Positions 49,340-61,530 of a stretch of DNA of 64,000 bases are shown here, piece after piece. The DNA lies in contig CAUJNA010001002.1 of NCBI GenBank assembly GCA_963377175.1, positions 313,883-377,882 of the forward strand. The letters run 5' to 3'. The stretch comes from Effrenium voratum. Its lineage: Eukaryota; Sar; Dinophyceae; Suessiales; Symbiodiniaceae. Made by a program: the position numbers and the translations under genes. Each line of letters opens with the position of its first letter. The stretch's first letter is position 1. A model generated the notes under the pieces. The model was not told the DNA's origin. It saw only the letters and a list, made by a program, of their open reading frames with translations, and did not search any database.

Positions 49340-49455
49340 ACCAGCGGACCGCTGAAGTACCTTTGCTGCTGCTTCTTGGGGCTCAAGAAGTCGAGTCGAT
49401 TGGACGGGTCTGGGGGCGTCTGGGGACGGCTTTGCTTGAATGCGGCAAAGCGCAA
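49340..49455. other. Exon-like open patch, strand ambiguous
   Basis: Both strands are open. Plus reads MHQRTAEVPLLLLLGAQEV; minus reads NRLDFLSPKKQQQRYFSG. Lies between families H and I in intron 14. Not assigned. Confidence 0.25.
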
Positions 49456-49466
49456 AGGTCTTTTTG

Positions 49467-49592
49467 CAGGGCTCCTCAAAAGAAATACATTTTGCCACCA
49501 TTTGAAACATGTGGCTTTTTCAACACCAAAATAAAGTTGGAAACCACCATTTACAAGTTGCAATGTTCAGGTGTATAAGGTACGGATCCCCT
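49467..49592. mobile_element. Family I element
   Basis: CAGGGCTCCTCAAAAGAAAT ... ACGGATCCCCTG. Confidence 0.82.
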
Positions 49593-49757
49593 GTTTTTGG
49601 GGAGAGACACCAAGCAAAGGACACTCTGGTGAACATGAGGGCGGTGGTTCCAATAAGTCCTACTTAGATGTCATCCGAGCGGCACGTTTTAGATGGATCC
49701 GCTCTCATGGGGTGAAAAATGGGGGGGACCCTGCAAATACTGGTTGGTTTTCTTCTA

Positions 49758-49862
49758 CTAGGTCCCCCTTCACCCTTTTTTTTGGGGAGGGTTCCCCTAC
49801 TAAAAATAGACGACAGAAAAAAGTTGGTACCCTTATTCTAACCTCTCTACTGCAGGACCTAG
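49758..49862. mobile_element. Family B element with TCTA duplication
   Basis: CTAGGTCCCCCTTCACCC ... CTGCAGGACCTAG; TCTA at 49754-49757 and 49863-49866. Confidence 0.9.
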
Positions 49863-51340
49863 TCTAGAGACATTTGGTGCAAGTTGACAAAGTCACCTCT
49901 CAACTTGCTGGTGCTCGGTAGGGAATGACCCAGGTGTTGGGAATGAACCGGTCTTGGGGATTCCCTTAAAGGAAACCACGGGATTGTACGGGTCGTTCCC
50001 TCATGCCCTGCTGAGAACCAGCGAGTTTACTTGGATGGTCTGGAAGGAATTGCCAAGTGGTTAGTAGCCCCAGTTGCCAAGGTTGAAAGGGGGGGGGTAG
50101 CGGGCCAAGCTACGTCCCAGAGCATCTACTTGATTGCAACGGGGTATTTTTTCCAGCAACTTAGGCGTTTTTGTTTTCCTTTTTATTTCCATGTGTTTTT
50201 CCCTTTTTTCATATTTTCCGGATAGGTTCACAGCTTTGGCCGTTTGCAGAGCAGGTCACGTGTGAGGGCAAGCCTTAGGCCTGCAAAACGGGAACCGCGG
50301 ATCGGTCAGGCGTGGTAGACTTGGGGCATTGGGCCCTATCCTGACCTGGACCAGTGACCTTTTTCCGCCGTCCACCCGTAGCCCCCTTGCTTTGTTTCCC
50401 ACAAGCGAAAAAGGGCACGCGCAACCAGCTCGGGACAACTGAGCAGATTTTGGACCACATTCCAAGGTTCACTAGACAAAGAAACCAGGATCAATCGTAT
50501 GGCTATGAATTTGAATGAGGAATACGGAAGACTGCCCCAAATGCTTGGTGGACACGTTTGTTCCTACAGGACGTCCACCAGAGGGTCTATTAATCAAATT
50601 TAGGCCTATATCACTTTACTGGTCTTTTGTTGGACCGAATCGCCCCAACAGCACCTGCTGGAAACACATCGCGTTTCCATTGAACTCACACTAGGTGGTC
50701 GACCTTTTGCTCGTTTGGGGGAAAGGAGCAACCCATGTCATTTGTGTTGGGGCCAACATGAGGGGCATTTCCAGGTATGGTGTTTGGAGGGTGGATGCTT
50801 ACATACCACGATATGCTTTTAAGGCAGTTTACACCCCCAAGTGGCATACAACCTCCATACCATATCTCCAAAGACCCTACTTAGATGGTGTGGTAGAGGT
50901 GTACGAATTTATCTCACTCCCAAACAATCTAAGTACCTAGAGTTTCCTTCTGACCCAAATCAAACATGGGTTGCCACGCCCTTTTTGTTTGAGGCAACCA
51001 ACCATTTTTTGATTCGCGTCAGACGCCACGACCCGAATCAACCCATGGGTTGCCATGGCGCCTTCTTTTTTTTTCTGGGGAGGGTCAGCTGCAGAGACTC
51101 CCGATGCTTTTCGGGCCCTCAAAGTGGGTTGTCAAGGGCCCCGTTTTTGAGGGGAAAAGGCCCCGGCATGTGGAGGGGTCATGAGCCATGAGCCTTAGGG
51201 CGCCCGAAAAAAAATGGGCTTCCGAGAGGTTGCAACCTCATCAACCTGGCATTCTCGCAGATCCCGCCTCAGATCTTTGCAGCTGCCCACGCATTTGGGC
51301 CTGTCTTTGTTGGAGGTGGGCCCCCCATTGTTTTGTTTTG

Positions 51341-51452
51341 CTCAGTTGTTCAAAGCCGACCTTTTGACCTTTTGATTTTCCCATTTTGGTCCATATTTAG
51401 TCATGGCCACAAAAGGTTAACCTTTTAGTTCCAGGTCCTTTGGACAACTGAG
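51341..51452. mobile_element. Family G element with TTTG duplication
   Basis: CTCAGTTGTTCAAAGCCG ... CTTTGGACAACTGAG; TTTG immediately left and right. Confidence 0.88.
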
Positions 51453-51669
51453 TTTGAGGTGGGGCTCCTGAAAAGCAGCGCTTATGCTTTGGCTGCCCAC
51501 AAGAGCGTTTGCAGAGAACAGAAGTTACCACTAACCCACCACTCACCCTGTTTAGGGAAACCGCATTTGGGTCTGTCGTTTTTTGAGCGTACCTTTCTTT
51601 TGTGACTTGAAAAAGAAAACGAGAGGAAAACCAAACTCCATTTGGAGGCATGCCCTATAAAGAAAGACG

Positions 51670-51760
51670 CCTGGAGTCTCCGAATCTGATCCGAAAAGCA
51701 GCAATTCGGGTCAAAGAACAGGGTGGCAACCCATTTTGGAAGGGTCAAGAACAGCTCAGG
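51670..51760. mobile_element. Family A element, diverged
   Basis: CCTGGAGTCTCCGAATCTG ... AGGGTCAAGAACAGCTCAGG. Confidence 0.65.
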
Positions 51761-51997
51761 TAGGGTTCAAACAGTGGGGGCCCGGGGGTTATTTGGGAGC
51801 ATTGTTGGGAAGAGTCATTGTTTATTCGGGTTGTGTCAGGGAACCCGCAAAAAATAACTGGGCAACTGCCCTTGGTTCTTTGGTTTCCCTTCTGTTTCCC
51901 TAAACAGCCCCACTTAAATGGGGTACCCTTAAGAAAGGCCAACCCGGGTTTGGATTCCAAACCAATCAGGAAGCTGATAGGTTGCCAGATTCTTGGA

Positions 51998-52131
51998 TAC
52001 GATGGTTGCGACATTCATTTCGCACCAAGAAGCCCTGGAATGATTTCAGAAGGGGTCCCTTATCTTGAGCAACGCTCGTATATTTGACGTCATAGTTTGG
52101 GAAGGTGGTGCGAAATGGATTTCGTCGTAGG
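51998..52131. mobile_element. Family C foldback element, diverged
   Basis: GATGGTTGCGACATTCATTTC ... GGTGGTGCGAAATGGATTTC, with GACGTCATAG inside. Related to the partial copy at 54,762. Confidence 0.72.
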
Positions 52132-52611
52132 AGAAGCGGTAAAGTTAAAAACACGGTACCCAGATTGGTACTGGCAGATACTGCTGGACGATATTCCCGC
52201 ACCTGAGATGGATAGTGTTGACCCCATACTAATCAACCCAGGTTACTAATAGGGGGGTGGCGTTTAAGAGCGGGTTTCGAAACCGATCTCCCGATCTTTT
52301 TGCTGTGGATGGACCAAATCTTCGCATCAATCGGCAGGAAGGTTTGTTCTGAGCCTCTCGTGGAATTTTAAAGGGAGTGTCCAACTGTCCAACTGGGTTT
52401 GGTGGGGAATCAGACCACTTTTGCAGGAGCGTGGTTTCAATGGGGTGAACAAATACAACTAGCTCACCCGGGCGGGTTGAAAGACTATGAAGGTCTCTGT
52501 TGGGGATTCCGTGGTTGGGATTTGTGGATTTCGGCATTTTAGATTCTATTTAGAGTCTCCATGACCCCCTTTTTAAATGACCCCCGTATTTCAGTTGACC
52601 CCATTGTTTGA

Positions 52612-52727
52612 CAAGGTCCTGCAGTAGTGCCCTTTTACCCTTTTTTGGGGGGAGGGTTCCCTTACTAAAATAGACACGGAAAAAAGTTGGTACCCTTATT
52701 CTAACCTCTCAAATCTGGAGGACCTAG
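52612..52727. mobile_element. Family B element
   Basis: AAGGTCCTGCAGTAGTGCCC ... CTGGAGGACCTAG. Confidence 0.83.
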
Positions 52728-52927
52728 TTTAGTAGACGCCATTGTTTAAGGGTCAGACGAAGGCTGATATTTGGGAGTTGGAATTTGCAATCGGTTCAGC
52801 TCTCGGATCTTTGGGAGCCTAGGACCCCTAGGACGGCCAGAGGCAGACACACGGCATCTGGGGTCCTCCTGTGGGGTCCACTTGAGCTATCAGAAACTGG
52901 AATCCCATGAAGCGGACGCCGGGTCAT

Positions 52928-53058
52928 ACTGTGGATGGACGAAATCCATTTCGCACCACTTGGAACGCATGGGAACCGGTTGTTTGTTGGCATGTACAGG
53001 GGAATCGAATCATTCCCAGGGTTTCTTAGGTGGTGCAGGATTTCGTCCATCCACAGTA
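52928..53058. mobile_element. Family C foldback element
   Basis: TACTGTGGATGGACGAAATCC ... GGATTTCGTCCATCCACAGTA; the best-preserved copy. Confidence 0.9.
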
Positions 53059-53299
53059 GGTGTCCGTTTTGGCTGTGTTCTTCGGGAAATAGATGGGTTT
53101 CCATTCCTGGTTTACCTGGTGTTTTTTTCTCATCTACCAAGGGGTCTCCTTTCTGACCCCTAGAAAAATAATTGGCCCAGTCATGACCCGAAGCTTTTTC
53201 TTTTGGGCAGTCTGACCCGGACCATTTTTTAAGGGTCAGAGTCGGAGAATCTAGGTACCAGGGAAACCCATCTATTTCCAACCTAAAAGGACGCCTATG
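53057..53299. mobile_element. Family J element, host of a family A insertion
   Basis: TAGGTGTCCGTTTTGG ... AAAAGGACGCCTATG, split by family A at about 53139-53255. Confidence 0.85.
53139..53255. mobile_element. Family A element nested in family J
   Basis: Left end eroded (GGGGTCTCCTTTCTGACCCC); right GGGTCAGAGTCGGAGAATCTAGG, followed by TACC of the J core. Confidence 0.8.
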
Positions 53300-53368
53300 A
53301 GCTTTCGGTGCCAGGTGTCCGTGGCAAATTGGGCCTGGGGAAGTCACCCTCCCCCACGTGGACAGTAG

Positions 53369-53469
53369 CTAGGTCCCCCAGCGAACGGTGCCGGAAGGGT
53401 TCCCCTACCAAAATAGACTACAGAAAAAAAGGTGTGCCCTTATTCTAACCTGTCTACTGGAGGACCTGG
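53369..53469. mobile_element. Family B element with GTAG duplication
   Basis: CTAGGTCCCCCAGCGAACGG ... CTGGAGGACCTGG; GTAG at 53365-53368 and 53470-53473. Confidence 0.9.
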
Positions 53470-54026
53470 GTAGGGTCAAAGGCTGGTTTTCCTTGAAACC
53501 CCCCAAAAAGGAGACCCTCAACAAGCCCATTATCCAAATGTCAACCCTGAATGCCCAAAACCACCTCTTATCTCCTATCTGGCCCATCTTGACCTCGTAG
53601 CTTTTAGCTGGGGCAAAAATGGGGAGTGGTTCTCCGGAATGGTTCGGCGTTTCCCTTTAAAACCTACCAAAAAGGGGTACCAACTTCAAACAAAAACAAA
53701 CACACCTCTGATTTTGTTGGTTTTTGGCTTTGCGGTTTAAATGGGATCCCCTCACAAACCTCCTGGTGTTGAACAAGGGGCTAAATTCCATCACAAGAAG
53801 TACGTCAGAGTGTGGTTCCTTCGGTTTTTTTTCTTTAAGCCACCGCCATGTTCGTATACAACTTTGGTGCCGATGGCTTCCATTTGCTGAAATGAGTATT
53901 TGTTCTTTTCCATGGCTGGTTTGAAAGGGAATCGACAAAGCGCGACAAAGACCTCAACTTCGGGGCTGTTCCGCTGGCCCCGAGTCCCGCAAAGAGCGGC
54001 GTGTCGGGCGGTCGCGGTGGACCCAG

Positions 54027-54067
54027 GCGGCCTGGCACGGGCACCTGGATCAGCGGGAGTGCTTCCA
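54027..54067 (+). CDS. Tentative TMEM43-like exon 15
   Basis: Reads AAWHGHLDQRECF plus two bases of a Gln codon. It lies in a GC-rich island like those around the other exons, has AG before and GA after, and its phases (0 in, 2 out) fit between exons 14 and 16. It has no counterpart in human TMEM43, and the family does not need it here. The opposite strand of this island is also open. Treat as a guess. Confidence 0.3.
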
Positions 54068-54540
54068 GAGCCTCGAGACGCCCCCTGGCGGCTTCGCGCT
54101 TGCGGAGTCGGTTGTACTTTTTTTTGTTTTGCATTCCCCTAGGTAGCCTCAAGCCCAGGATTTGTTTTTTGGCAGGGTTCACCTCTTTGTGTATTTCTAG
54201 GTAGGCTTATACCCAGGGATGGTTTGTGGCTGGCGCCCGCGAAAAGTTTCGAGTCGAGCGCGGGGGTAACGCAATGGTTGGGGGGGGGTGGGGGTGGGGG
54301 GGAGGGGTACGGGTAATTTTGGGCAGGGTTCTCTTTGTGTATTTCTAGGTAGTCTTAAACCCAGGGATGGTTTGTGGCTCCAGGGAGATCCTGGGTTTGA
54401 GTCACTGTGGGAAGTCAAACATACAGGCATGATTTTGAGGGGAGCTAAGGAGCTGGGACGTATCCAGCGAAAGGTTGTGTCACCACAATGGTTGAGGGGG
54501 GGGGGGTTGGGAGGGAGGGGGGGGTTGATATGCAAACAAC

Positions 54541-54657
54541 TTGCATTTGCTTTTCGGAATATTTGTTATTTTCCGCTGTTGGTTTTTAAAAGGGAACCGA
54601 TTTCACTACTGGAAATATATTCTCATATTGTCCAGGGGACTTAGGCAAACAGAGGAC
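54541..54657. mobile_element. Family F element
   Basis: CTTGCATTTGCTTTTCGGAAT ... CCAGGGGACTTAGGCAAAC, core TTTCACTACTGGAAAT. Confidence 0.77.
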
Positions 54658-54957
54658 AACGGTTTTGATGTGCAAAGGAGGTGGTCCAAACATAGGGTAT
54701 CGCCATTTTTGGAATGTTTGGTGGCGGGTCTTTGGACTGAACAACTTGTTGGGAAACAGTGGATTTCCAATGGAGTCCATTTCGCACCACCCGAGAGACC
54801 CCTGGGATGGTGGTATTGAAGGGGTCTCTTATCTTGAGGAACACTCATATGCTTCCATTTGAGATTATCTGGTATGGAACGCAAAAGTTGTCGATGAAAA
54901 GGACCAGCTGGTAGTTTCTGAAAGGGAAGCCACAGGAACACTTAATGTAAAACCATT

Positions 54958-55077
54958 CCCTCCGTTTGCGTTTCAGAATATGTTTTTTACTTTTCCTTGA
55001 TGGCTTTAAAGTTGGAATCGCTTTCACCATTGGACATGTTGTATCATGTTTGTCCGGGGGGCGCACAAATGAATGGA
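54958..55077. mobile_element. Family F element, diverged
   Basis: CCCTCCGTTTGCGTTTCAGAAT and GGCTTTAAAGTTGGAATCGC with TTTCACCATTGGACAT core. Confidence 0.65.
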
Positions 55078-55418
55078 CGTACAATCGGGGAGCCCCACTG
55101 TGGGCTTCTCGTTTTTGGAGTTAGTACGTATGTTTTGTGGTTTTAAGGGGAAACCAAGAGGCAAACCCACCATTTTGGGGCGTCACCCAAAACAAGACAC
55201 ACCCAAAATAGGGGAACCATTTTTTATGGCTATTTGGAAACCTATCTTAGGGAAAAAGCTTGTTGGCTGAAACTTTAGAGCCTCCGGCTCAGTCCGCCGA
55301 CATTGTCCTCTCCCTTTTCTCCTTCTTCCTCTCTTCCTTGTCTCCCTTGTGTGCTCTCCCTCCCTCTGCTCCCATCCTCCCCATCCCCCCAAGCCTCTCT
55401 CTTCCCAATCTCCCTCTC

Positions 55419-55465
55419 TCGTATGTATGCATGCATGTACATAAGTATGTATGTATGCATGTATG

Positions 55466-55496
<31 letters not shown>

Positions 55497-55936
55497 TGTA
55501 AGCAAGTAAGTAAGTAAGTAAGTACCTAAGTAAGTATGTATGTACGTAATGTATTTATGTATGTATGTATGTATGTAATGTAATGTATGTATGTATGTAA
55601 TGTATGTATGTATGTAATGTATGTATGTATGTATGGATGGATGTACGTATGTATGTATGTATGTAATGTAATGTAATGTAATGTAATGTAATGTAATGTA
55701 ATGTAATGTAATGTAATGTAATGTAATGTAATGTAATGTAATGTAATGTAATGTAATGTAATGTAATGTAATGTAATGTAATGTAATGTAATGTAATGTA
55801 ATGTAATGTAATGTAATGTAATGTAATGTAATGTAATGTAATGTAATGTATGTATGTATGTATGTATGTATGTATGTATGTATGTATGTATGTATGTATG
55901 TATGTATGTATGTATGTATGTATGTATGTATGTATG

Positions 55937-55967
<31 letters not shown>

Positions 55968-56084
55968 TGTATTATGTATGTACGTATGTATGTATGTATG
56001 TATGTATGTATGTATGTATGTATGTATGTATGTATGTATGTATGTATGTATGTATGTATGTATGTATGTATGTATGTATGTATG

Positions 56085-56137
<53 letters not shown>

Positions 56138-56773
56138 TGTAATGTAATGTAATGTAATGTAATGTAATGTAATGTAATGTAATGTAATGTAATGTAATGT
56201 AATGTAATGTAATGTAATGTAATGTAATGTATGTATGTATGTATGTATGTATGTATGTATGTATGTATGTATGTATGTATGTATGTATGTATGTATGTAT
56301 GTATGTATGTATGTATGTATGTATGTATGTATGTATGTATGTATGTATGTATGTATGTATGTATGTATGTATGTATGTATGTATGTATGTATGTATGTAT
56401 GTATGTATGTATGTATGTATGTATGTATGTATGTATGTATGTATGTATGTATGTATGTATGTATGTATGTATGTATGTATGTATGTATGTATGTATGTAT
56501 GTATGTATGTATGTATGTATGTATGTATGTATGTATGTATGTATGTATGTATGTATGTATGTATGTATGTATGTATGTATGTATGTATGTATGTATGTAT
56601 GTATGTATGTATGTATGTATGTATGTATGTATGTATGTATGTATGTATGTATGTATGTATGTATGTATGTATGTATGTATGTATGTATGTATGTATGTAT
56701 GTATGTATGTATGTATGTATGTATGTATGTATGTATGTATGTATGTATGTATGTATGTATGTATGTATGTATG

Positions 56774-56804
<31 letters not shown>

Positions 56805-57440
56805 TGTAATGTATGTATGTATGTATGTAATGTAATGTAATGTAATGTATGTATGTAATGTGTATGTAATGTAATGTAATGTAATGTAATGTAATGTAAT
56901 GTAATGTAATGTAATGTAATGTAATGTAATGTAATGTAATGTAATGTAATGTAATGTAATGTAATGTAATGTAATGTAATGTATGTAATGTAATGTATGT
57001 ATGTATGTATGTATGTATGTATGTATGTATGTATGTATGTATGTATGTATGTATGTATGTATGTATGTATGTATGTATGTATGTATGTATGTATGTATGT
57101 ATGTATGTATGTATGTATGTATGTATGTATGTATGTATGTATGTATGTATGTATGTATGTATGTATGTATGTATGTATGTATGTATGTATGTATGTATGT
57201 ATGTATGTATGTATGTATGTATGTATGTATGTATGTATGTATGTATGTATGTATGTATGTATGTATGTATGTATGTATGTATGTATGTGTATGTATGTAT
57301 GTATGTATGTATGTATGTATGTATGTATGTATGTATGTATGTATGTATGTATGTATGTATGTATGTATGTATGTATGTATGTATGTATGTATGTATGTAT
57401 GTATGTATGTATGTATGTATGTATGTATGTATGTATGTAT
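55419..57440. repeat. 2-kb ATGT / AATGT mosaic array
   Basis: Long blocks of perfect ATGT repeat alternate with blocks of the 5-bp AATGT repeat (about 55,659-55,850; 56,132-56,230; 56,862-56,980), with rare single variants. The long Tyr-Ile-His-Thr and Met-Tyr-Val-Cys open frames on both strands arise only because the unit has no stop in some frames. Confidence 0.97.
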
Positions 57441-57644
57441 TTCCCGCAAAAAAAACACGGTTTTTCCAGCGTTTTCGCAAAGAGGACGTCCAAAAACATT
57501 GAGTTTTTCCAGATTTTCGGCAAAAGGATGCAGGAAGCCCAAGCCAGCAAAAAAGCCGGCAGGGGGAATCGAGCCTGGGACCCCTGTTTTGCGACACCGG
57601 CTCCCCGAAGACTACGTTTAGTGGAACGTCATCAAATTGCCGCG

Positions 57645-57725
57645 CGGTACGTGGGGGACCCCCCCCCCAAAAAAAAACCTACGTAATAGACGTCGGGCGG
57701 GGGGGGGGTTAGGGGGGGGGGTTAT
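57645..57725. repeat. C, A and G homopolymer runs
   Basis: C11, A9, G10 and G10 runs close together; assembly errors are likely here. Confidence 0.8.
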
Positions 57726-58088
57726 CCTCTATCCTCTAGTAAGTATCCGACACGCCGATTTTGTTCTAGGGGTTGATGTCCATTTCATTTCAACCATCGT
57801 TCTTTCCAGAAACTGGCTCCGTTTTCCCGGGGTTTCCGGAGGTTTTCGGAGGGAAGATTCGGATCCCTGGAAAGGATGGAAATGGAAGGTACCCCTAGAA
57901 AACCTTGACATAAACGGTTGTCCTCTTTGTCTCCCTTTAAAGTAAAAACATCCCAAAAAGAAAAACAAACACTCCCAAAACCGAATTGGATTTTCCGAGT
58001 TGGACCCACAACAAGTTTTCACAACTTTTTGCAGAGGGGTGGATGCCGGACGCCCTGGCCATATTGCGAGGGGAGCAAGGGAACTTTT

Positions 58089-58198
58089 CTAGGTCCCCCA
58101 GCAATTGGTGCCCTTTTTGGGGGGAGGGTTCCCCTGAAATAGACTACAGAAAAAAGTTGGTACAACTTATTAGAACCTCTCAAATCTGGAGGACCTAG
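58089..58198. mobile_element. Family B element
   Basis: CTAGGTCCCCCAGCAATTGG ... CTGGAGGACCTAG. Confidence 0.88.
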
Positions 58199-59467
58199 GT
58201 AATGTCCCAGGGTTTTGTGGGTGGGTGTGGTTGGTTTACTTGCAGTATTTGTATGGCATCCACCACATCGCGGTGGTTGCCTACAATACTGGGTTGCCCG
58301 TGCAAATGGAAACAAGGACGACTTGACCTGTGGTCCCCTGGTGGTTTAATTTCGATCCATACCCTTGTGGGATAGACTAAAAGACAACTTGTTGCAAGCT
58401 TTCAAAACATGTCATGGGTGTAGGGCAAACTAGTTACGGAGAATTGTGAAGAAATTGTAGGAGTAAGCCATTGGCAACCGTTTTGGCCCTTGCATTATCC
58501 AGCCGGAAAGGGCAACCCAAAGCAACCCCCCCCCCCCCCAGAAACAGGGCACAAAAAGCACATCCCCAAGATTGAAGGGGCCTAGCATTGGGGGAGAGGG
58601 GGTGTGGGGGGGAGATTGCGGCTTGCTCGTTTCGGAGTCTTTGTTCAGGAAACCGAGTTTGTCTCCAAGTGAATCACTTCCAATGGCCGCTGGGGGTTTG
58701 GGTTGAAAGGAGAAGCAAGAAAGACCATGTAACCCCTAAACCCTAAATCCGACAGGTGTGGGTGGATGCAGGTTCTCTTTGCACTACTGGCTGTCAGATT
58801 TCGGCAGTTATTAAATTTTGATTTTCTAAGCCATGCTGCCAGGCAGACCCCGTGGAACTTTTTGCCCCCGATCTTCTTGAAGGTTTTGTTTTACCTGCTT
58901 GACACGCGGGTTTCCTTGAAGTATCCTTTTAACCAAAAGTTCTTCACAGGAATGAACCAGAAGGGCACTCCCTTAAAGGAAACCAAGTCGGGGATGGCTT
59001 TCTTGGGCTCATTCCCTGGCTACATTCCCTGCTTATCGAACCTTAGATCAAGTAGTCCGGTTACGGGAAATTCTACACGAAAGCAGCGTCTTTAGGGTGT
59101 TTTGGGGCCCATTTCCTGTAGATTTCCCTGTACCTTTGATTCAGATCACTACAGAAGCACGCCTAGGGTTCTCTCCTCTTAGCCCCTCCGAAACCTCCCA
59201 AGAACCAAGGGTGAAACGCCCAACCCCCCCCCGCCCCCAAACCCCCAAAACGGCCCAACGCGCTCCAAAGCCCCTCGCCCAAACCCCAAACCAAACCCAC
59301 CAAACTCACATACACTGGGCCCATGATGTATTTGGGCCCCACTCTTTGTTTCTTAACCTATTACAAATTTTGAGTAAGCTGAAAAGAGGGGGAACCACAG
59401 GTAAAGCCGCCATTTGGAGGATCCCCCCCACATTTTCAGGTCGACACCCGTGGTTGTCAAATCGTTT

Positions 59468-59583
59468 CCTTCCATTTGCTTAAGACTATTTCTTATATTT
59501 TCCCCTTGGTTTTAAAGGGAATCGATTTCTCTACTGGACATATTTTCTCATTTTTCTTCCAGGGGTCGAATAACCAAATGGAA
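59468..59583. mobile_element. Family F element
   Basis: CTTCCATTTGCTTAAGACT ... GAATAACCAAATGGAAG; a well-preserved copy. Confidence 0.85.
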
Positions 59584-59879
59584 GTTTCTTCTCGTCGACG
59601 CCTGTGCATGGTTGTTGCTGAGAAACATTTTGCCCATGTTTGCTTATTGTGGTTGAGTGGTTGAAATCCAACTCCACTCAACTGCTAAAATTTGAGATTT
59701 TTGCTCCCCAAACCCAACGTCAACCAAGTAACACCCTTCCCTAGGAGCCCCAAGAGGACCCCAAGGTTAGTAAGGGACAATCCCAACGAAAATAGCTGCG
59801 GCCGCCTTCTTAATTCTTTACGGAGGGGTATTTATTTTAGGATTTTTTTCGTTTTTTTTTTGGATTTTTTTTCGCTTTT

Positions 59880-59947
59880 GGCTTCTTGGCTTCTTGGCTT
59901 CTTGGCTTCTTGGCTTCTTGGCTTCTTGGCTTCTTGGCTTCGCTTCT
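59880..59947. repeat. 8-bp GCTTCTTG minisatellite
   Basis: About eight copies. The Leu-Ala-Ser-Trp reading is an artefact. Confidence 0.93.
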
Positions 59948-60019
59948 CGGCTTCTGGGCTTCTAGGCTTTTCGGCTTTTCGCATCCTCTGCATTCCCAGT
60001 TCCTCTTCGGCAGGTGGCG

Positions 60020-61530
60020 TTTTTCCGACATCAATGGGGGGGGCTGCCGGCCTAGTTGCACCCCTAGTTGAATCATCAATTCTTCGAACATCATGGGGGG
60101 GTTGCACCCCTAGTTGAATCATCAATTCTTCGACCATCATGGGGGGGGCTGCCGCCCCCCCCAACCCCCCCGCTACTTTTTAGACTTTTTGCAGAGATTT
60201 AATTGCACCCCTATTCAAATCATCACTTCTGCAAACAACATCGTGGGGGGGGCTGCCGCCCCCCCCAACCCCCCCGCTGCTTTTTATATTTTTTTACAGG
60301 GATTGACATGCCCTCCTACTTGAATCATCATTTCTTTGACCCCGTCACACGATTTGTGGGTGATGCTAGGGATGTTGGTGGGACATGCGGGGATATTTCG
60401 CGCGAGAACATGCTGTAAAATACGACACTTTACTGGCCCGGCAGAGATTGAATTGCACCCCTGTTTGAATCATCACTTTTTCGAGCGTCCAATTTCGCGA
60501 GAAAATGCTGCAAAATACGACATTTTAGGTAATCTGTGTAGTCCGTGTATGTCTGTATGTATGCATTTCTTCGAACATCATAGGGGAAGCCACCCCCGCC
60601 AACCCTCCCGCTGCCTTGTAAATTCTATCACACCCTTTCTTGAATCATTGCACCCCACTTGAATCACCACTTCTTCCGACATCATGGGGGGGCTGCCGCC
60701 CCCCCCAACCCCCCCCGCTACGTTTAGATTTTCTACAGAGATTTAATTAATTGCACCCCTAGTTGAATCATCAATTCTTCGAACATCATGGGGGGGGGCT
60801 GCCGCCCCCCCCCAACCCCCCCGCTACTTTTTAGACTTTTTGCAGAGATTTAATTGCACCCCTATTCAAATCATCACTTCTGCAAACAACATCGTGGGGG
60901 GGGCTGCCGCCCCCCTCCCAACCCCCCCGCTACTTTTATATTTTTTTACAGGGATTGACATGCCCTCCTACTTGAATCATCATTTCTTTGATCCCGTCAC
61001 ACGATTTGTGGGTGATGCTAGGGATGTTGGTGGGACATGCGGGGGATGTTGACGGGCTAGTGTAAAATGCGTCAATTTCGCGAGAACATGCTGTAAAATA
61101 CGACACTTTACTGGCCCGGCAGGGATTGAATTGCACCCCTGTTTGAATCATCACTTTTTCGAGCGTCCAATTTCGCGAGAAAATGCTGCAAAATACGACA
61201 TTTTAGGTAGTCTGTGTAGTCCGTGTATGTCTGTATGTATGCATTTCTTCGAACATCATAGGGGAAGCCACCCCCGCCAACCCTCCCGCTGCCTTTTAAA
61301 TTCTATCACACCCTTTCTTGAATCATTGCACCCCTACTTGAATCACCACTTCTTCCGACATCATGGGGGCTGCCGCCCCCCTCCCAACCCCCCGCTACGT
61401 TTTAGATTTTCTACAAATTCTTCGAACATCATGGGGGGGGCTGCCGCCCCCCCAACCCCCCCGCTACTTTTTAGACTTTTTGCAGAGATTTAATTGCACC
61501 CCTGTTCGAATCATCACTACCCCGCTCTGT
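60020..61530. repeat. Satellite-like block with a 650-680-bp tandem duplication
   Basis: Short unit GAACATCATGGGGGG-GGCTGCCGCCCCCC-AACCCCCCCGCTAC occurs about eight times, with TTGCACCCCTNNTTGAATCATCA words. The segment from about 60,171 to 60,680 recurs at 60,823-61,360 (offset 651 at the left, 678 at the right). Confidence 0.88.

Larger units (their letters stand above)
48762..54026 (+). other. Intron 14 content
   Basis: About 5.3 kb. Contains elements of families H (49178-49301), I (49467-49592), B (49758-49862, 52612-52727, 53369-53469), G (51341-51452), A (51670-51760; part at 52548-52585), C (51998-52131, 52928-53058), J with nested A (53057-53299) and F (53877-53937), plus a decayed E piece (52217-52275). 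The stretch 50,000-51,300 shows only weak, unassigned open frames. Confidence 0.5.

Noticed and set aside
53835..54182. Reverse-strand exon-like reading of the 54-kb island
   Set aside because: Both strands are open; the host gene and all supported exons are on the plus strand, so the plus reading was listed as tentative instead.
55275..57597. Long open frames of Tyr-Ile-His-Thr (up to 755 codons) and Met-Tyr-Val-Cys repeats
   Set aside because: Pure translation of the ATGT/AATGT array; every frame that avoids TAA is open by arithmetic.
57560..57612. tRNA-like T-arm (reverse strand CCAGGCTCGATTCC)
   Set aside because: The potential acceptor stem encloses only about 47 nt; no anticodon arm.
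58730..58750. CCCTAAACCCTAAA, telomere-like
   Set aside because: Only two units, inside an intron; the same word occurs in family B elements (3605, 46,905).
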